Notes: generated by a model not told the origin, from the sequence alone. Positions 15,519-24,480 are shown, counted from the stretch's first letter. The stretch is 62,158 nucleotides of DNA from Treponema sp. (GCA_017616165.1 JAFZYR010000007.1:1-62158); one strand, 5' to 3'. Made by a program: numbers and translations.

Positions 15519-18070
15519 GGACAGATAGACTGTGCATACTTAACGCTTTCCATGGCGTCTTTGGTGTAGGCGTCGGCGTGAATCTTATCTGCATATTCCT
15601 GATTTAAAACCGCGCCTCCAACAAAAACCTTGCACCATGGTGCGTCCTTATGAATGAGCTTTATGGTTTCTTCCATTGCGCCAACTGTTGTTGTCATGAG
15701 CGCAGAAAGTCCTGCAAGCGGAGCGTGCTCCTTTATAACTGCGTCTAAAATTACCTCGGGCGGAACATCCTTTCCCAAATCTATTACGCGGAACGAATAA
15801 TTTTCAAGTAGAACCTTAACAATGTTTTTACCAATGTCGTGAATGTCTCCCTTGACGGTTGCAATTACAATAGGGTCCTTCTTTTCGCCGGCAACACCCT
15901 TCTTTTCAAGCTCGGCCTTTATAACTGCAAAGGCTTCTTTTGCGGCGTCGGCAGCCATGAGCAGCTGAGGGAGATAGGCTTTTTTATTTTCAAAATCCTT
16001 TCCTATTGCGTCCAGTGCCGGAATGATTTTTGTGTTTATTACATCCATGGCGCTCATTGGTTCTGAGCCGTCTGAACCGGTAAGAAGCCGCAGGGTTTCG
16101 CTTTTTGCATTTTCCTTGAGCCCCTTGTAAATTGCTTTACTGAGTGGAGCCAGGTCCCCTGAAGCTGAGACCCCGCCGGTGCCCGTGCTCCCTGCGACCG
16201 AACCCGTGGTCCCTGAGGCACTCGAAGGGCCAGCAAGAGTTGAAGGGCCACTACTGGAAGCAGCGCTCGCCACCACCTGCTCATACTTTCCCGCAAAATC
16301 AATATAACCAAGGCACTGACCGTCCATACCGCTGAGCGTTTTAAAGCAGGTCCAGGCCTTCATCATTTCTATTGCGTTAGGATTCATAATGGCGGCGCTA
16401 AGTCCGTTCTGCATTGCCATAGTAAAGAAAACCGAGGTTATATGCTCGCGCAGTGGAAGGCCAAAGCTTACATTTGAAACACCAAGCGAGGTAAGTCCGC
16501 CCTTTACGTCATGAACATATTTTACAGTGGCAAGCGTTGCAACCGCAGCCTGATCATCTGCACTTACCGTCATGGCAAGAGGATCTACAATAATCTGGTC
16601 TTGAGCAATTCCATATTTTGCAGCCTCGGCATAAAGCTTTTCTACAACCTCTATACGTCCCTGCGCCGTTGGAGGAATGCCCTGTTCATCAAGCGCAAGT
16701 GCAATTACCATACCGCCGTATTTTTTCACAAGAGGGAAAATCTGCTTCATAACCTCCTGCTTGCCGTTTACAGAATTGATAAGCGGCTTTCCGTTATAAA
16801 TACGCAGAGCCTTTTCCATTGTAACAGGGTCCGAAGTATCAATCTGCAGCGGCAAATCTGTTACTGCCTGCAGCTCCTTTATAACCGTCTGCATCATTGA
16901 ACATTCATCAATTTCCGGGAGGCCAACGTTTACATCCAAAACCTGGGCACCCTTTTCTTCCTGTGTAAGGGCCTCGTTCAAAATATAGGCAATGTCGTTG
17001 TCCTTGAGCGCCTGCTTAAGCTTTTTCTTTCCGGTTGGATTTATGCGCTCGCCAATAAGAACTGGAGCACCTCCAAATTCCACAAGGCGGGTTCCGGATG
17101 TAATTACAGATTTTTGAACTGTACGCTCCGGCACAAGTCCATCCTTTACCTTTGCACTGGTTTTTTGCACCAGCTTTTTTATAAACTCAGGATTTGTACC
17201 GCAGCAGCCGCCGGCAATTGCAGCACCTTCTACACAAAAGTCACTTACTATATCAGAAAATTCTTCGGCGCCAACATCATATACTGTCTGGCCGTTTACA
17301 CTTTTTGGAAGTCCTGCGTTAGGCTTAACCAATATCGGCAGAGAGGTTGCCGCAAGCAGACGTGTTACAATAGGCTTCATCTGCTCAGGGCCAAGACTAC
17401 AGTTTAAGCCTAGAGCCGCAACTCCAAGCCCTTCAAGCACGGCTGCACAAATTTCCGGTGAGCTTCCTGTAAGGGTTTTCTGGCCTTCGTCATAAACCAT
17501 AGAAGCAACAATAGGAATATCCTTGCCTGCCCCCTCCATTGCTTCCTTTGCCGCAATCACAGCTGCCTTGGCTTCGTATAGGTCATTTACAGTTTCTATA
17601 AGAATAAGGTCCGGGTCGTGTTTAATTCCGGCCACAAAGCTTGTCTTAAAAAGAGAGACGGCATCTTCAAACTCAAGGTCGCCAAGCGGCTTTAACAGCT
17701 TTCCGCAGGAGCCTATATCAAAAGCAATAAAGCGAGGTGTGTCAGGCTTTCCGTTTTCGCGATCCTTTTCCTGAATAAGGCTTCTGGCTTTTTTTGCATT
17801 TTCGAGGGCTGCATCAATAACCTGTTCAACACTGTATTTTCCGTCGGTGCCGGTAAACTTTGTGCTGAAAGCTCCAAAGGAATTTGAGTTGATGATATTT
17901 GAACCGGCAAGATAATAACCGTATCCAAGCTGAACAATTTTTTCACTCTGTTCTATATTCCAGTTTTCGGGAAGCTCGCCCGACTTGAGTCCCTGTGCCT
18001 GCAAAACCGAGCCTGTGCCGCCGTCAAAAAATAAAATCTGTTTTCCAAGATAGTCACGAAAAGCTTTCAT
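15515..18070 (-). CDS. metH: B12-dependent methionine synthase (no reactivation domain)
   Basis: The enzyme has 851 residues and transfers the methyl group of methyltetrahydrofolate to homocysteine through cobalamin. Domains: homocysteine methyltransferase (1 to about 320, zinc cysteines in LNCSLGP and GGCCGTNP), pterin-binding (about 335-595, starting GERINPTGKKKLKQAL), then the cap and B12-binding domains with the cobalt-ligand motif DIHDIGKNIV. It stops where E. coli MetH begins its activation domain, which is encoded by the gene 11 bp upstream. The linker at about residues 598-643 is Ser/Gly/Thr-rich and is partly encoded by a palindromic repeat. The 3' end overlaps the SGNH gene by 4 bp. 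Confidence 0.95.
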   Translation of the reverse strand: MKAFRDYLGKQILFFDGGTGSVLQAQGLKSGELPENWNIEQSEKIVQLGYGYYLAGSNIINSNSFGAFSTKFTGTDGKYSVEQVIDAALENAKKARSLIQEKDRENGKPDTPRFIAFDIGSCGKLLKPLGDLEFEDAVSLFKTSFVAGIKHDPDLILIETVNDLYEAKAAVIAAKEAMEGAGKDIPIVASMVYDEGQKTLTGSSPEICAAVLEGLGVAALGLNCSLGPEQMKPIVTRLLAATSLPILVKPNAGLPKSVNGQTVYDVGAEEFSDIVSDFCVEGAAIAGGCCGTNPEFIKKLVQKTSAKVKDGLVPERTVQKSVITSGTRLVEFGGAPVLIGERINPTGKKKLKQALKDNDIAYILNEALTQEEKGAQVLDVNVGLPEIDECSMMQTVIKELQAVTDLPLQIDTSDPVTMEKALRIYNGKPLINSVNGKQEVMKQIFPLVKKYGGMVIALALDEQGIPPTAQGRIEVVEKLYAEAAKYGIAQDQIIVDPLAMTVSADDQAAVATLATVKYVHDVKGGLTSLGVSNVSFGLPLREHITSVFFTMAMQNGLSAAIMNPNAIEMMKAWTCFKTLSGMDGQCLGYIDFAGKYEQVVASAASSSGPSTLAGPSSASGTTGSVAGSTGTGGVSASGDLAPLSKAIYKGLKENAKSETLRLLTGSDGSEPMSAMDVINTKIIPALDAIGKDFENKKAYLPQLLMAADAAKEAFAVIKAELEKKGVAGEKKDPIVIATVKGDIHDIGKNIVKVLLENYSFRVIDLGKDVPPEVILDAVIKEHAPLAGLSALMTTTVGAMEETIKLIHKDAPWCKVFVGGAVLNQEYADKIHADAYTKDAMESVKYAQSICP
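16141..16260 (-). repeat. In-frame palindromic repeats encoding the MetH linker
   Basis: A clear repeat copy at 16206-16231 and degenerate relatives on both sides (CCCCTGAAGCTGAGACC near 16157, GTTGAAGGGCCA near 16239) encode the low-complexity linker before the cobalamin-binding domains of MetH. Confidence 0.7.
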
Positions 18071-18081
18071 ATTTTCACCTT

Positions 18082-18702
18082 TTATTTATATACTCCAACA
18101 AACGCCGTCACCGATTTTTCAGGCGACATGATGAGTGAATCATTCAATGTGAGCGCCAGATTTTTCTGACATTCCAGAAGCTCAAAAAAAGTTTTTTGAA
18201 CGGTAAGCGGAACATCTCCAAAGCCCGGGCTATAGCGTGGTCTTAAGGAATTCCCCTGCTCTGCTTCCTGCTGACCCAGAAACTGAATGAACAGGTCACA
18301 GTATTTTTCTATGAACATGGCGCCCGCTGCCTGCATCATCACAGCCTTGGCCGGATTAATTCGCGATTCCTTTTGGATGCATTTATCTACAGCAGGGCCA
18401 AGCGTTGCCGCAAAAAGATAAACCGAATGGCAGTCGTGCAGATTGAGCATAAGATGATGACTTGAAAGAAGCTTGTCTGCAAAACCAATACGGTCGCCCT
18501 CCAGAAGTTCCAGAGGAAATTTTGCATAAACCGAGCGGCAGTTCATTGCCTCAGAAATATCAGCCACGGCAGCCTGAGCAAGGGTGGTCATCTGTTCATC
18601 AGTAACCTCACCAAGCTTCTGGCGCGCAAAGCCTGCATATCTGAATAATTCACTGTAATCGGGTTCAATCTGTTCTCTGGACATTCTGTGCGTAAGAATC
18701 AT
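18082..18702 (-). CDS. Stand-alone methionine synthase reactivation-domain protein
   Basis: This 206-residue protein corresponds to the C-terminal activation domain of MetH, which binds S-adenosylmethionine and remethylates oxidised cob(II)alamin. Family text includes LHDCHSVYLFAATLGPAVD and the RPRYSPGFGDVPL segment that matches the SAM-binding RxSPGY-type motif. It lies directly upstream of the shortened metH in the same direction, so the two polypeptides rebuild the full enzyme, an arrangement known from Thermotoga and others. No ribosome-binding site is visible; the -10 box ends 6 bp before the ATG, so the message is probably leaderless. Confidence 0.88.
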   Translation of the reverse strand: MILTHRMSREQIEPDYSELFRYAGFARQKLGEVTDEQMTTLAQAAVADISEAMNCRSVYAKFPLELLEGDRIGFADKLLSSHHLMLNLHDCHSVYLFAATLGPAVDKCIQKESRINPAKAVMMQAAGAMFIEKYCDLFIQFLGQQEAEQGNSLRPRYSPGFGDVPLTVQKTFFELLECQKNLALTLNDSLIMSPEKSVTAFVGVYK

Positions 18703-18708
18703 TTTTTA

Positions 18709-18842
18709 AATATAAAGGATTCTATCATTTATTACAATCGTAGATTACCACGGCCTTCGGCCTCACAATGACGGTTATTACGCGGAGTCCCCAGGGCGAC
18801 GTGCAATCCATAATTGCAACAACCTCTTTTTTTGATTATATT
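18709..18842. promoter_or_regulatory. Divergent leaderless promoters of the metH and btu operons
   Basis: Minus strand: TTGTAA (18732-18737), 17 bp, TATATT (18709-18714), then 6 bp to the ATG at 18702. Plus strand: TTGCAA (18814-18819), 17 bp, TATATT (18837-18842), then 7 bp to the ATG at 18850. A degenerate GTCATTGCGAG-type repeat arm lies between them (18741-18774). I found no B12-box-like sequence, so there is no sign of a cobalamin riboswitch. Confidence 0.7.
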
Positions 18843-18849
18843 ATTTACT

Positions 18850-19698
18850 ATGAAAGCACTTAAAAAATTACTTACATTACTGCTCGCCTTGAGCATTTTT
18901 ACCGGTTTGACTTTTGGTGCTGCCAAAAGCTCAAAGAAAAATTCTTCTGATGTGCGAATCGTTACCCTGGGCCCGGCCGCAACCGAAATCGTGTTTGCAA
19001 TTGGTGCACAGGACCAGCTTGTTGCAAGAACCGACTTGTGTGACTATCCTCCTGAAGCTGCCAACTACCCTAGCGTAGGCGGTTTTTCGGGAAACACAAT
19101 CAGCCTTGAAGCAATTATTGCCTATGAACCAACCCTGGTTTATCTTTTTGCCGGAATGCACGACTTTTTAGTTCAGCCTCTGCAGGATATGGGAATTACA
19201 GTTTATATTTCTGATGCCGTATCTATCGAAGCTGTAAAAAATGAAGTGCTCGACATTGGTAAGCTTACCAGTCACGAAAAGGAAGCACAGAAGGTTGTAA
19301 AACAAATGAATACAACTCTTGCCCGCGTAGAAAAGACTTATACAAAGCAGCTCAAAAAACAGGCTGCTCCAAAGGTTTACTGGGAAATTTGGAATGCCCC
19401 TATGATGAGCGTTGGAAAAAATTCCTTTATGAACGACATCATCAAGTATGCAGGCGGAATCAATATTTTTGAAAGCGAAGAAGCAGCTTATCCAATGGTA
19501 AGCGAAGAAGCCGTTCTGCTTGCTGATCCTGATTTTATTTTCTATTCAGGTGATGGAATGGGCGGCGGACAGCCAAGCGATATTTTCAAACCGGCCAAGG
19601 GCGTTTACTTCATGGGCGACGATGACCGTTTTGTACGCTCAACACCACGCTGTGTAGACGCAGTTGAAAAGCTTGCTAAAATTCTCTGGCAGTATTAA
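18850..19698 (+). CDS. btuF: BtuF-like ABC transporter substrate-binding protein
   Basis: The protein has 282 residues from the ATG at 18850; the longer frame would start inside the promoter. A signal peptide of about 20 residues is followed by a type III periplasmic binding fold (VTLGPAATEIVFAIGAQDQLVARTD at the start, YEPTLVYLF in lobe 1). This group binds cobalamin, haem or siderophores. The FecCD permease and ATPase follow, and B12-dependent methionine synthase lies divergently upstream, so cobalamin is the likely ligand. The sequence alone does not exclude haem or an iron chelate. Confidence 0.82.
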   Translation: MKALKKLLTLLLALSIFTGLTFGAAKSSKKNSSDVRIVTLGPAATEIVFAIGAQDQLVARTDLCDYPPEAANYPSVGGFSGNTISLEAIIAYEPTLVYLFAGMHDFLVQPLQDMGITVYISDAVSIEAVKNEVLDIGKLTSHEKEAQKVVKQMNTTLARVEKTYTKQLKKQAAPKVYWEIWNAPMMSVGKNSFMNDIIKYAGGINIFESEEAAYPMVSEEAVLLADPDFIFYSGDGMGGGQPSDIFKPAKGVYFMGDDDRFVRSTPRCVDAVEKLAKILWQY

Positions 19699-19700
19699 AA

Positions 19701-20711
19701 ATGAAAAATAACCGTGCAAAGTGTAAATCAGTTTTATGGCAGATTCTCCCGATTGAGGTTTTGATTCTGTTGAGTCTGATTGCACTTTGCATCGGTACAA
19801 AATTTATTTCACCTCTTTCGGTGATCCTTCAAACCTGTTCAAAAACTGAATCAGTTATCATTACAAAAATACGACTCCCGCGAATCCTCATCTGTATAAT
19901 CTGCGGTGCGCTTTTGGGCGGAACCGGCGCAGTGTTCCAGGGCTTTTTCCGTAACCCGCTGGCAGACCCTGGTATAATGGGCGTTTGTTCGGGTGCAACC
20001 TTTGGTGCAGTTTTATCGGGACTGCTGCCTGTAGCCGCAATTTCCTTTTTGAGCCCGGCAACCTTCTTTGCTTTTGGAGGAGCGCTGCTTTCGGCCTTTT
20101 GTGTATTTTTGTTTTCAAAATTTTTCCGCGGGAACTCCAGCGTTACCCTGCTGCTTTCGGGAACTGCAATAGGAACCTTTTTTTCGGCAATTGCTTCCAT
20201 CATTCTTCTTACTCACGAAACCGACCTTCACTCCTTTTATGTGTGGACAACCGGAAGCTTTAATGCCAAGGGCTGGAAGGAATTCACTGTCTTTATAATT
20301 CCTTCTGTCATTTCGTTTATTCTGCTTGAGCTTAGTGCGCGTCATCTTGATGTGCTTGTTTGTGGAGAAGAATCTGCCCAGACCTTTGGGCTTAATTATA
20401 AATTTTTAAGAAACTATGTTTTAATAGCAGGCTCTCTTGCCGCCAGCTGTGCCGTTTGCTCCGGAGGAATCATTTCGTTTGTAGGCTTGATTGCACCGCA
20501 CATTGCACGAAAGCTTTACGGACCGCTGCACAAAACTCTGATCTTCCAGAGTATGATTTACGGCGGACTTTTGATGCTTGTTGCAGACACACTTGCACGA
20601 ACAGTTGTTGCTCCGTCAGAGCTGCCGGTTGGAATCATAACCTCGCTGGTGGGCGTGCCGTTCTTTATGATTGTCCTTGTAAAAATGAGTGGAGGAAAAA
20701 CGCAGTCATGA
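19701..20711 (+). CDS. btuC: FecCD/BtuC-type ABC transporter permease
   Basis: This 336-residue permease has about ten transmembrane segments. The family signatures IRLPRILICIICGALLGGTGAVFQGFFRNPLADPGIMGV and SGGIISFVGLIAPHIARKLYG (the loop that contacts the ATPase) are present, the first described here as a long conserved block near residues 50-90. It forms the membrane channel for the substrate delivered by the upstream binding protein. It starts 2 bp after that gene and overlaps the ATPase gene by 4 bp (ATGA). In the GTG-free context the ATG at 19701 is the only good start. Confidence 0.9.
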   Translation: MKNNRAKCKSVLWQILPIEVLILLSLIALCIGTKFISPLSVILQTCSKTESVIITKIRLPRILICIICGALLGGTGAVFQGFFRNPLADPGIMGVCSGATFGAVLSGLLPVAAISFLSPATFFAFGGALLSAFCVFLFSKFFRGNSSVTLLLSGTAIGTFFSAIASIILLTHETDLHSFYVWTTGSFNAKGWKEFTVFIIPSVISFILLELSARHLDVLVCGEESAQTFGLNYKFLRNYVLIAGSLAASCAVCSGGIISFVGLIAPHIARKLYGPLHKTLIFQSMIYGGLLMLVADTLARTVVAPSELPVGIITSLVGVPFFMIVLVKMSGGKTQS

Positions 20712-21460
20712 TTGAAGTAAAGAATTTGAGTGCTGCGTATGACGGCATTCCCGTTTTTGAAAATATTTCCTTTACTCTGGCCGACAACAGCTTTACAGCC
20801 CTTTGCGGAAAAAACGGCTCCGGAAAAAGTACGCTGCTTTCCCTTATTGCGGGGATCGTTCCTGCAGGCCTTAAGTATTCGGGCGAAATCCTGTTGGACG
20901 GAAAAAATGTTTTTGCGATGAAGAGAGACGAGGCTGCCAAAAATATTTCTCTTTTGCTGCAAAGCGAAACTCCTGCCTGGAACCTTAGCGTGCGTCAGTT
21001 TACAGAAACCGGGCTCTATGCCTTTGGAAGGCTGCCGCAGTCTGAATGTGATAAGGCTGTAAACGAGGCGCTTGAAAAAACAGGCATTGCCGATTTTGCA
21101 GATAAAAAGATTTTCAATATTTCAGGCGGTGAATTTCAAAAGTGCCGTCTTGCCCGCTGCTTTGTTCAGAAAACTCCGTCCATGCTTTTTGATGAACCAG
21201 CTGAAAAGCTGGATCTTCCGTTCCAGTTAAAATTCCTGGAGCAGATAAGCCGCCTTGAAAAAACCATTTTATTTTCGATTCACGATCTGAATACCGCCGC
21301 CTTTTTTACAGATGATTTTCTGCTGCTTTCAAACGGTAGTCTTATTCAGGGTAAGCGTGATGATATTTTTGAGCCGGGGCTGCTTTCCAAGGCCTTTGAT
21401 TCACAGGCAGCTGTTTTTGAGCATCCTGTAAAAAAGGTGCCGCAGGTTTTGTTTTCTTAA
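20708..21460 (+). CDS. btuD: BtuD/FecE-type ABC transporter ATPase
   Basis: The ATPase has 250 residues from the ATG at 20708, which overlaps the permease stop; GGAGGAAAAA lies just upstream. Walker A is GKNGSGKST, the signature is ISGGEFQKCRLARCF and Walker B is MLFDEPAEKLD. The Q-loop is LLLQSE and the switch histidine is in FSIHDLN. It powers the importer formed with the two genes upstream. Its 3' end faces amrS 14 bp away, with no obvious terminator in that short gap. Confidence 0.92.
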   Translation: MIEVKNLSAAYDGIPVFENISFTLADNSFTALCGKNGSGKSTLLSLIAGIVPAGLKYSGEILLDGKNVFAMKRDEAAKNISLLLQSETPAWNLSVRQFTETGLYAFGRLPQSECDKAVNEALEKTGIADFADKKIFNISGGEFQKCRLARCFVQKTPSMLFDEPAEKLDLPFQLKFLEQISRLEKTILFSIHDLNTAAFFTDDFLLLSNGSLIQGKRDDIFEPGLLSKAFDSQAAVFEHPVKKVPQVLFS

Positions 21461-21474
21461 AGACTGAGTGACGG

Positions 21475-22323
21475 TCACACATTTCCGGGAAAAACATATT
21501 CAAGCTTTTCTTTCGCAGTTTGAACCAGCTCCATTATTGTGCTCACAGGGGTCGGGTCCTTGTCGGTAAGCTTAAACGCCGGAAAAAAGCGTGTGATGTG
21601 CAGCGGGATTTTTTTGTTGTATTGAGCTTCCAGGGCGGCCACCCAGGCAGAAAGCTCGCGCATTTCATTCAGACTGTCGTTTTCTCCTGGGATGATAAGT
21701 GTGGTGAGCTCTACGTGACATGACTGGACTGCAGTTTGGATAAAGTCTTTTACCATTTGAAGGTTGCCGTCAAGCAGGTTTTTATAGAAGCCCGGTGTGA
21801 AGGCTTTGAGGTCGATGTTCATGGCATCGATGTACGGAAGGATTTGATCCAGGACTTCGAGTGTTGCCGTGCCGTTTGTAACCAGGACATTTTGCATGCC
21901 CGCTTCCTTTGAAAGCTTTGCTGTGTCGCGCACAAACTCATAGCCGATAAGGGGCTCGTTGTAGGTAAAGGCAAGGCCTATATTGCCGTGCGGCCGGAAG
22001 TCTGATGCTGCCTTTACAATTTCTTGCGGGGAATAATAGTCTACCTTGTCTTTGTATTCAAAGGCCTTCTGCGACCAGGAAATTGTGTAGTTCTGGCAGA
22101 AGGGGCAGCGAAGGTTACAGCCGTAGGAGCCGATAGATAAAACCTTGCTGCCAGGATGAAACATTTTGAGCGGCTTTTTTTCTATTGGGTCCAGGGCGAT
22201 AGATGTGAGCTTTCCGTAGTTAGCGGCAACTATTTGTCCGTCGCGGCAGGTTCGGGCCCCGCAAAAGCCGGTTGAGTTATCTTCTATTTTGCAGTGCCTG
22301 AAGCAGACGTTACATATTGGCAT
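21475..22323 (-). CDS. amrS: AmmeMemoRadiSam system radical SAM enzyme AmrS
   Basis: This 282-residue radical SAM protein has the cluster motif CNLRCPFCQNY near residue 70, preceded by an N-terminal cysteine set (CNVCFRHC, FCGARTC) typical of AmrS. GLAFTYNEPLIGYEFV and VTNGTA fit the SAM-binding barrel. AmrS occurs with the Memo and AMMECR1 domains, as here, and the reaction was not established in the literature known to me. It lies 12 bp after the AmrB-AmrA fusion in the same direction, so the three domains are co-transcribed and probably act together. Confidence 0.93.
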   Translation of the reverse strand: MPICNVCFRHCKIEDNSTGFCGARTCRDGQIVAANYGKLTSIALDPIEKKPLKMFHPGSKVLSIGSYGCNLRCPFCQNYTISWSQKAFEYKDKVDYYSPQEIVKAASDFRPHGNIGLAFTYNEPLIGYEFVRDTAKLSKEAGMQNVLVTNGTATLEVLDQILPYIDAMNIDLKAFTPGFYKNLLDGNLQMVKDFIQTAVQSCHVELTTLIIPGENDSLNEMRELSAWVAALEAQYNKKIPLHITRFFPAFKLTDKDPTPVSTIMELVQTAKEKLEYVFPGNV

Positions 22324-22335
22324 AATGGCCTCCGC

Positions 22336-23721
22336 CTAATAGTGACGCACAACCTCAAAGCGGAACAGGTCTATTTTATCGCCCGGAGCAATTCCGCCTT
22401 TTCGTCTTGCTATGTCTATCTGCTGTTCTACGGTGTCTACGCCGTCCAAGTCCGGGAGTAAGAGCCCGCGCTTGTAGCCGCTTTGAACGATTACGCCGTA
22501 TTTTTTTGCGTCCAGTTCTGAAGGAGATTTTATAGGCTCGGCATCACCTAAGACATCTACGTTTATATCAAGGTAATCCAGCTCATCTTGTGTGACCGGT
22601 TCAAAACGCGGGTCCTTGGAAACTGCGCTTACGGCGTTGTTAATTATTTCAAGCGCCAGATTGTCTTGAGTAGCGGCGATTGTTCCAATGCAGCCGCGCA
22701 GGCCACCAAACTTGTGAATGGAAACAAAGGCGCCGGCAGACTTATTCAAAAGCTCATCCGGCACCCAGTCCGGCAGCGGCATAACGTCACCGTTTTTCAC
22801 AAAGTATTCTGCCGAGGCACGCGCAAGCCTTACGTATGCATCGGATTTCTGACGTTTTGCGTTAAGGTCGTCCTGTACCTGCTTAAGGCGCTGTTCAAGA
22901 AAGTGCCTGCCGGAGTCATCGCCCTTTGGCATAAAGGAACAGATTCCGTAGCCAACACCGGTTACGTCTTCATGAGAATATTGAGTTGCTTCAACTGCGC
23001 GTCCGTCGAGTGCACCCGCCATTATCACAAAGGATTTGTGCCCGCACTCAGCTGCCTTATCGCAAAAATTTTCATCAAAGTCAAAAAGCTCTCCAAAGCG
23101 GGCTCCGGAACAGACATCCATAATGCGTTTATCATACTCAGGGCCTTCTTTTGCAAAGCCGTATGGTCCGTAAGGCTGAAGCTTGTGAGAAAGGTCACCG
23201 CTGGCAACGTAGACTACCCTGCGGCCAAGCTCTTCAACAGAGTCCTTTATCATTATGCCGAATTCATAATGCTTCAAAAGGTCATAGCCGGAAAGACCTG
23301 TACGTACAAGCTTAAAGTCCTTGTATTTTTTTGTGATAAACCAAAGCGGCACCATTGTTCCGTGATCAAGCTCCGGTCGTTTTTCACCGAGTATGCCTGC
23401 AGGAAAATGCGAGGCCTCAGCCTTTTGAGCCAGCAGATTTACAAGCTCCTGGTCATACTCAACATCAAACTTCACCTGCGGCGCCCCAAAATCAGCAAAG
23501 GAACCTGTAGCCCCGGCCCCAGGTGAAATATGAAAATAATCAGAATACATCACGCTGTGAGGACTCGAAATAATTATGGTCTCGGGTTTTAGGACAGCAA
23601 TTTTTTCAGCAACCTTTTCATAAGAGGCAATTGTTTTTGCAACCTGTTTTTCACTACCTCGTCCAACCTCCGGCACAATCATCGGCGGATGAGGCACCAT
23701 AAAAGAAGCTATAATCGGCAT
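22336..23721 (-). CDS. AmrB (Memo)-AmrA (AMMECR1) fusion protein
   Basis: This 461-residue fusion has an N-terminal Memo/AmrB domain (1 to about 270; related to class III extradiol dioxygenases; MVPHPPMIVPEVG, SSPHSVMYSDYFH, LDHGTMVPLWF and SGDLSHKL contribute the likely metal histidines) and a C-terminal AMMECR1/AmrA domain (about 295-461; hallmark GGLRGCIGT). Fusion in one chain with the radical SAM gene next door supports a direct complex. A GGGAGG site precedes the ATG. No cofactor or product can be read from the sequence. Confidence 0.93.
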   Translation of the reverse strand: MPIIASFMVPHPPMIVPEVGRGSEKQVAKTIASYEKVAEKIAVLKPETIIISSPHSVMYSDYFHISPGAGATGSFADFGAPQVKFDVEYDQELVNLLAQKAEASHFPAGILGEKRPELDHGTMVPLWFITKKYKDFKLVRTGLSGYDLLKHYEFGIMIKDSVEELGRRVVYVASGDLSHKLQPYGPYGFAKEGPEYDKRIMDVCSGARFGELFDFDENFCDKAAECGHKSFVIMAGALDGRAVEATQYSHEDVTGVGYGICSFMPKGDDSGRHFLEQRLKQVQDDLNAKRQKSDAYVRLARASAEYFVKNGDVMPLPDWVPDELLNKSAGAFVSIHKFGGLRGCIGTIAATQDNLALEIINNAVSAVSKDPRFEPVTQDELDYLDINVDVLGDAEPIKSPSELDAKKYGVIVQSGYKRGLLLPDLDGVDTVEQQIDIARRKGGIAPGDKIDLFRFEVVRHY

Positions 23722-23733
23722 AGGCCCTCCCCT

Positions 23734-24159
23734 TTATTCTTCAGCCATAACCCACTGACACATTCCACAGCCATACATATCATTCGGGCGGGTAACAAAT
23801 CCAAACTTTTTATAAAACTCTTCTTTGCCCTGAGCGGCCATAAGACTAACCATTTTTTTGTAGCCGGGCTTGAGCTGCCCTTTGATATAAGCCATGATGT
23901 CATTCATAAGTCTGCGTCCAAGCCCCTGCCCCTGATACTCCGGACGCACAATAACATCAGCAATATAAACTACATAACCAAAGTCAGTAATCACTCGTGC
24001 CAGCGCAATCACCTTTCCATCTTTTCTAAACACAGAAAGATATGCAGAATGCTTAATCCCCTCCACAGCCTGCTCAATCGGAAACTCCGACCACCCCACA
24101 AGCCTTCGCATCTCCATATATTCTTCCGGTGTAATATAATCAGTAACTTCGTATTCCAT
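23734..24159 (-). CDS. GNAT-family N-acetyltransferase
   Basis: The protein has 141 residues from the ATG at 24159. The longer frame begins at GTG 24189 and encodes ERRRRR, which is simply the purine-rich ribosome-binding site (GAGGAGG) read as protein. The acetyl-CoA loop VRPEYQGQGLGRRLMNDIM is typical, and the C-terminus resembles small-molecule GNATs (EEFYKKFGFVTRPNDMYGCGM). It lies 12 bp upstream of the AmrBA gene and is probably in the same operon. No substrate is evident. Confidence 0.88.
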   Translation of the reverse strand: MEYEVTDYITPEEYMEMRRLVGWSEFPIEQAVEGIKHSAYLSVFRKDGKVIALARVITDFGYVVYIADVIVRPEYQGQGLGRRLMNDIMAYIKGQLKPGYKKMVSLMAAQGKEEFYKKFGFVTRPNDMYGCGMCQWVMAEE

Positions 24160-24189
24160 TCGTCGCCGCCTCCTCTCAAAAATCTTCAC

Positions 24190-24480
24190 AACGTCTTTTC
24201 TATCATAGCATGATTTTGGAGATTTACAATGGATTATAATTGTCTTTATTTTAAAAACCTATTATATTTAAATCGTAAAGCCACCGCACAGAAGGTCATT
24301 TCCAACAATTATCAGCGTTTGTTAGTATGTGTGGTTATAATTCTCGGGGTCCCTGTACTTCGACAGGCTCAGCAACCGCGTCGAAGGGGCTTAATAACAT
24401 CTCTTTTATTTTCTTTACCATAATTCAGGCCCGGTGTTGGACAGGCGCTGAAAACCTAAAAAAACTCACAGAGGTATGGT
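24190..24480. repeat. Intergenic region with palindromic repeat
   Basis: There is no supported gene in this gap. Positions 24346-24391 hold a repeat pair: a direct copy of the CTTCGACAGGCTCAG core followed by an inverted GTCGAAGGGG arm. The rest is AT-rich and probably contains promoters for the flanking divergent genes. Confidence 0.6.

Noticed and set aside
18703..18849. Cobalamin riboswitch between the metH and btu operons
   Set aside because: No B12-box-like sequence is present and both messages look leaderless.
24229..24423. 64-codon frame between the GNAT and ORF6N genes
   Set aside because: It runs through a palindromic repeat, has no recognisable protein features and no ribosome-binding site.
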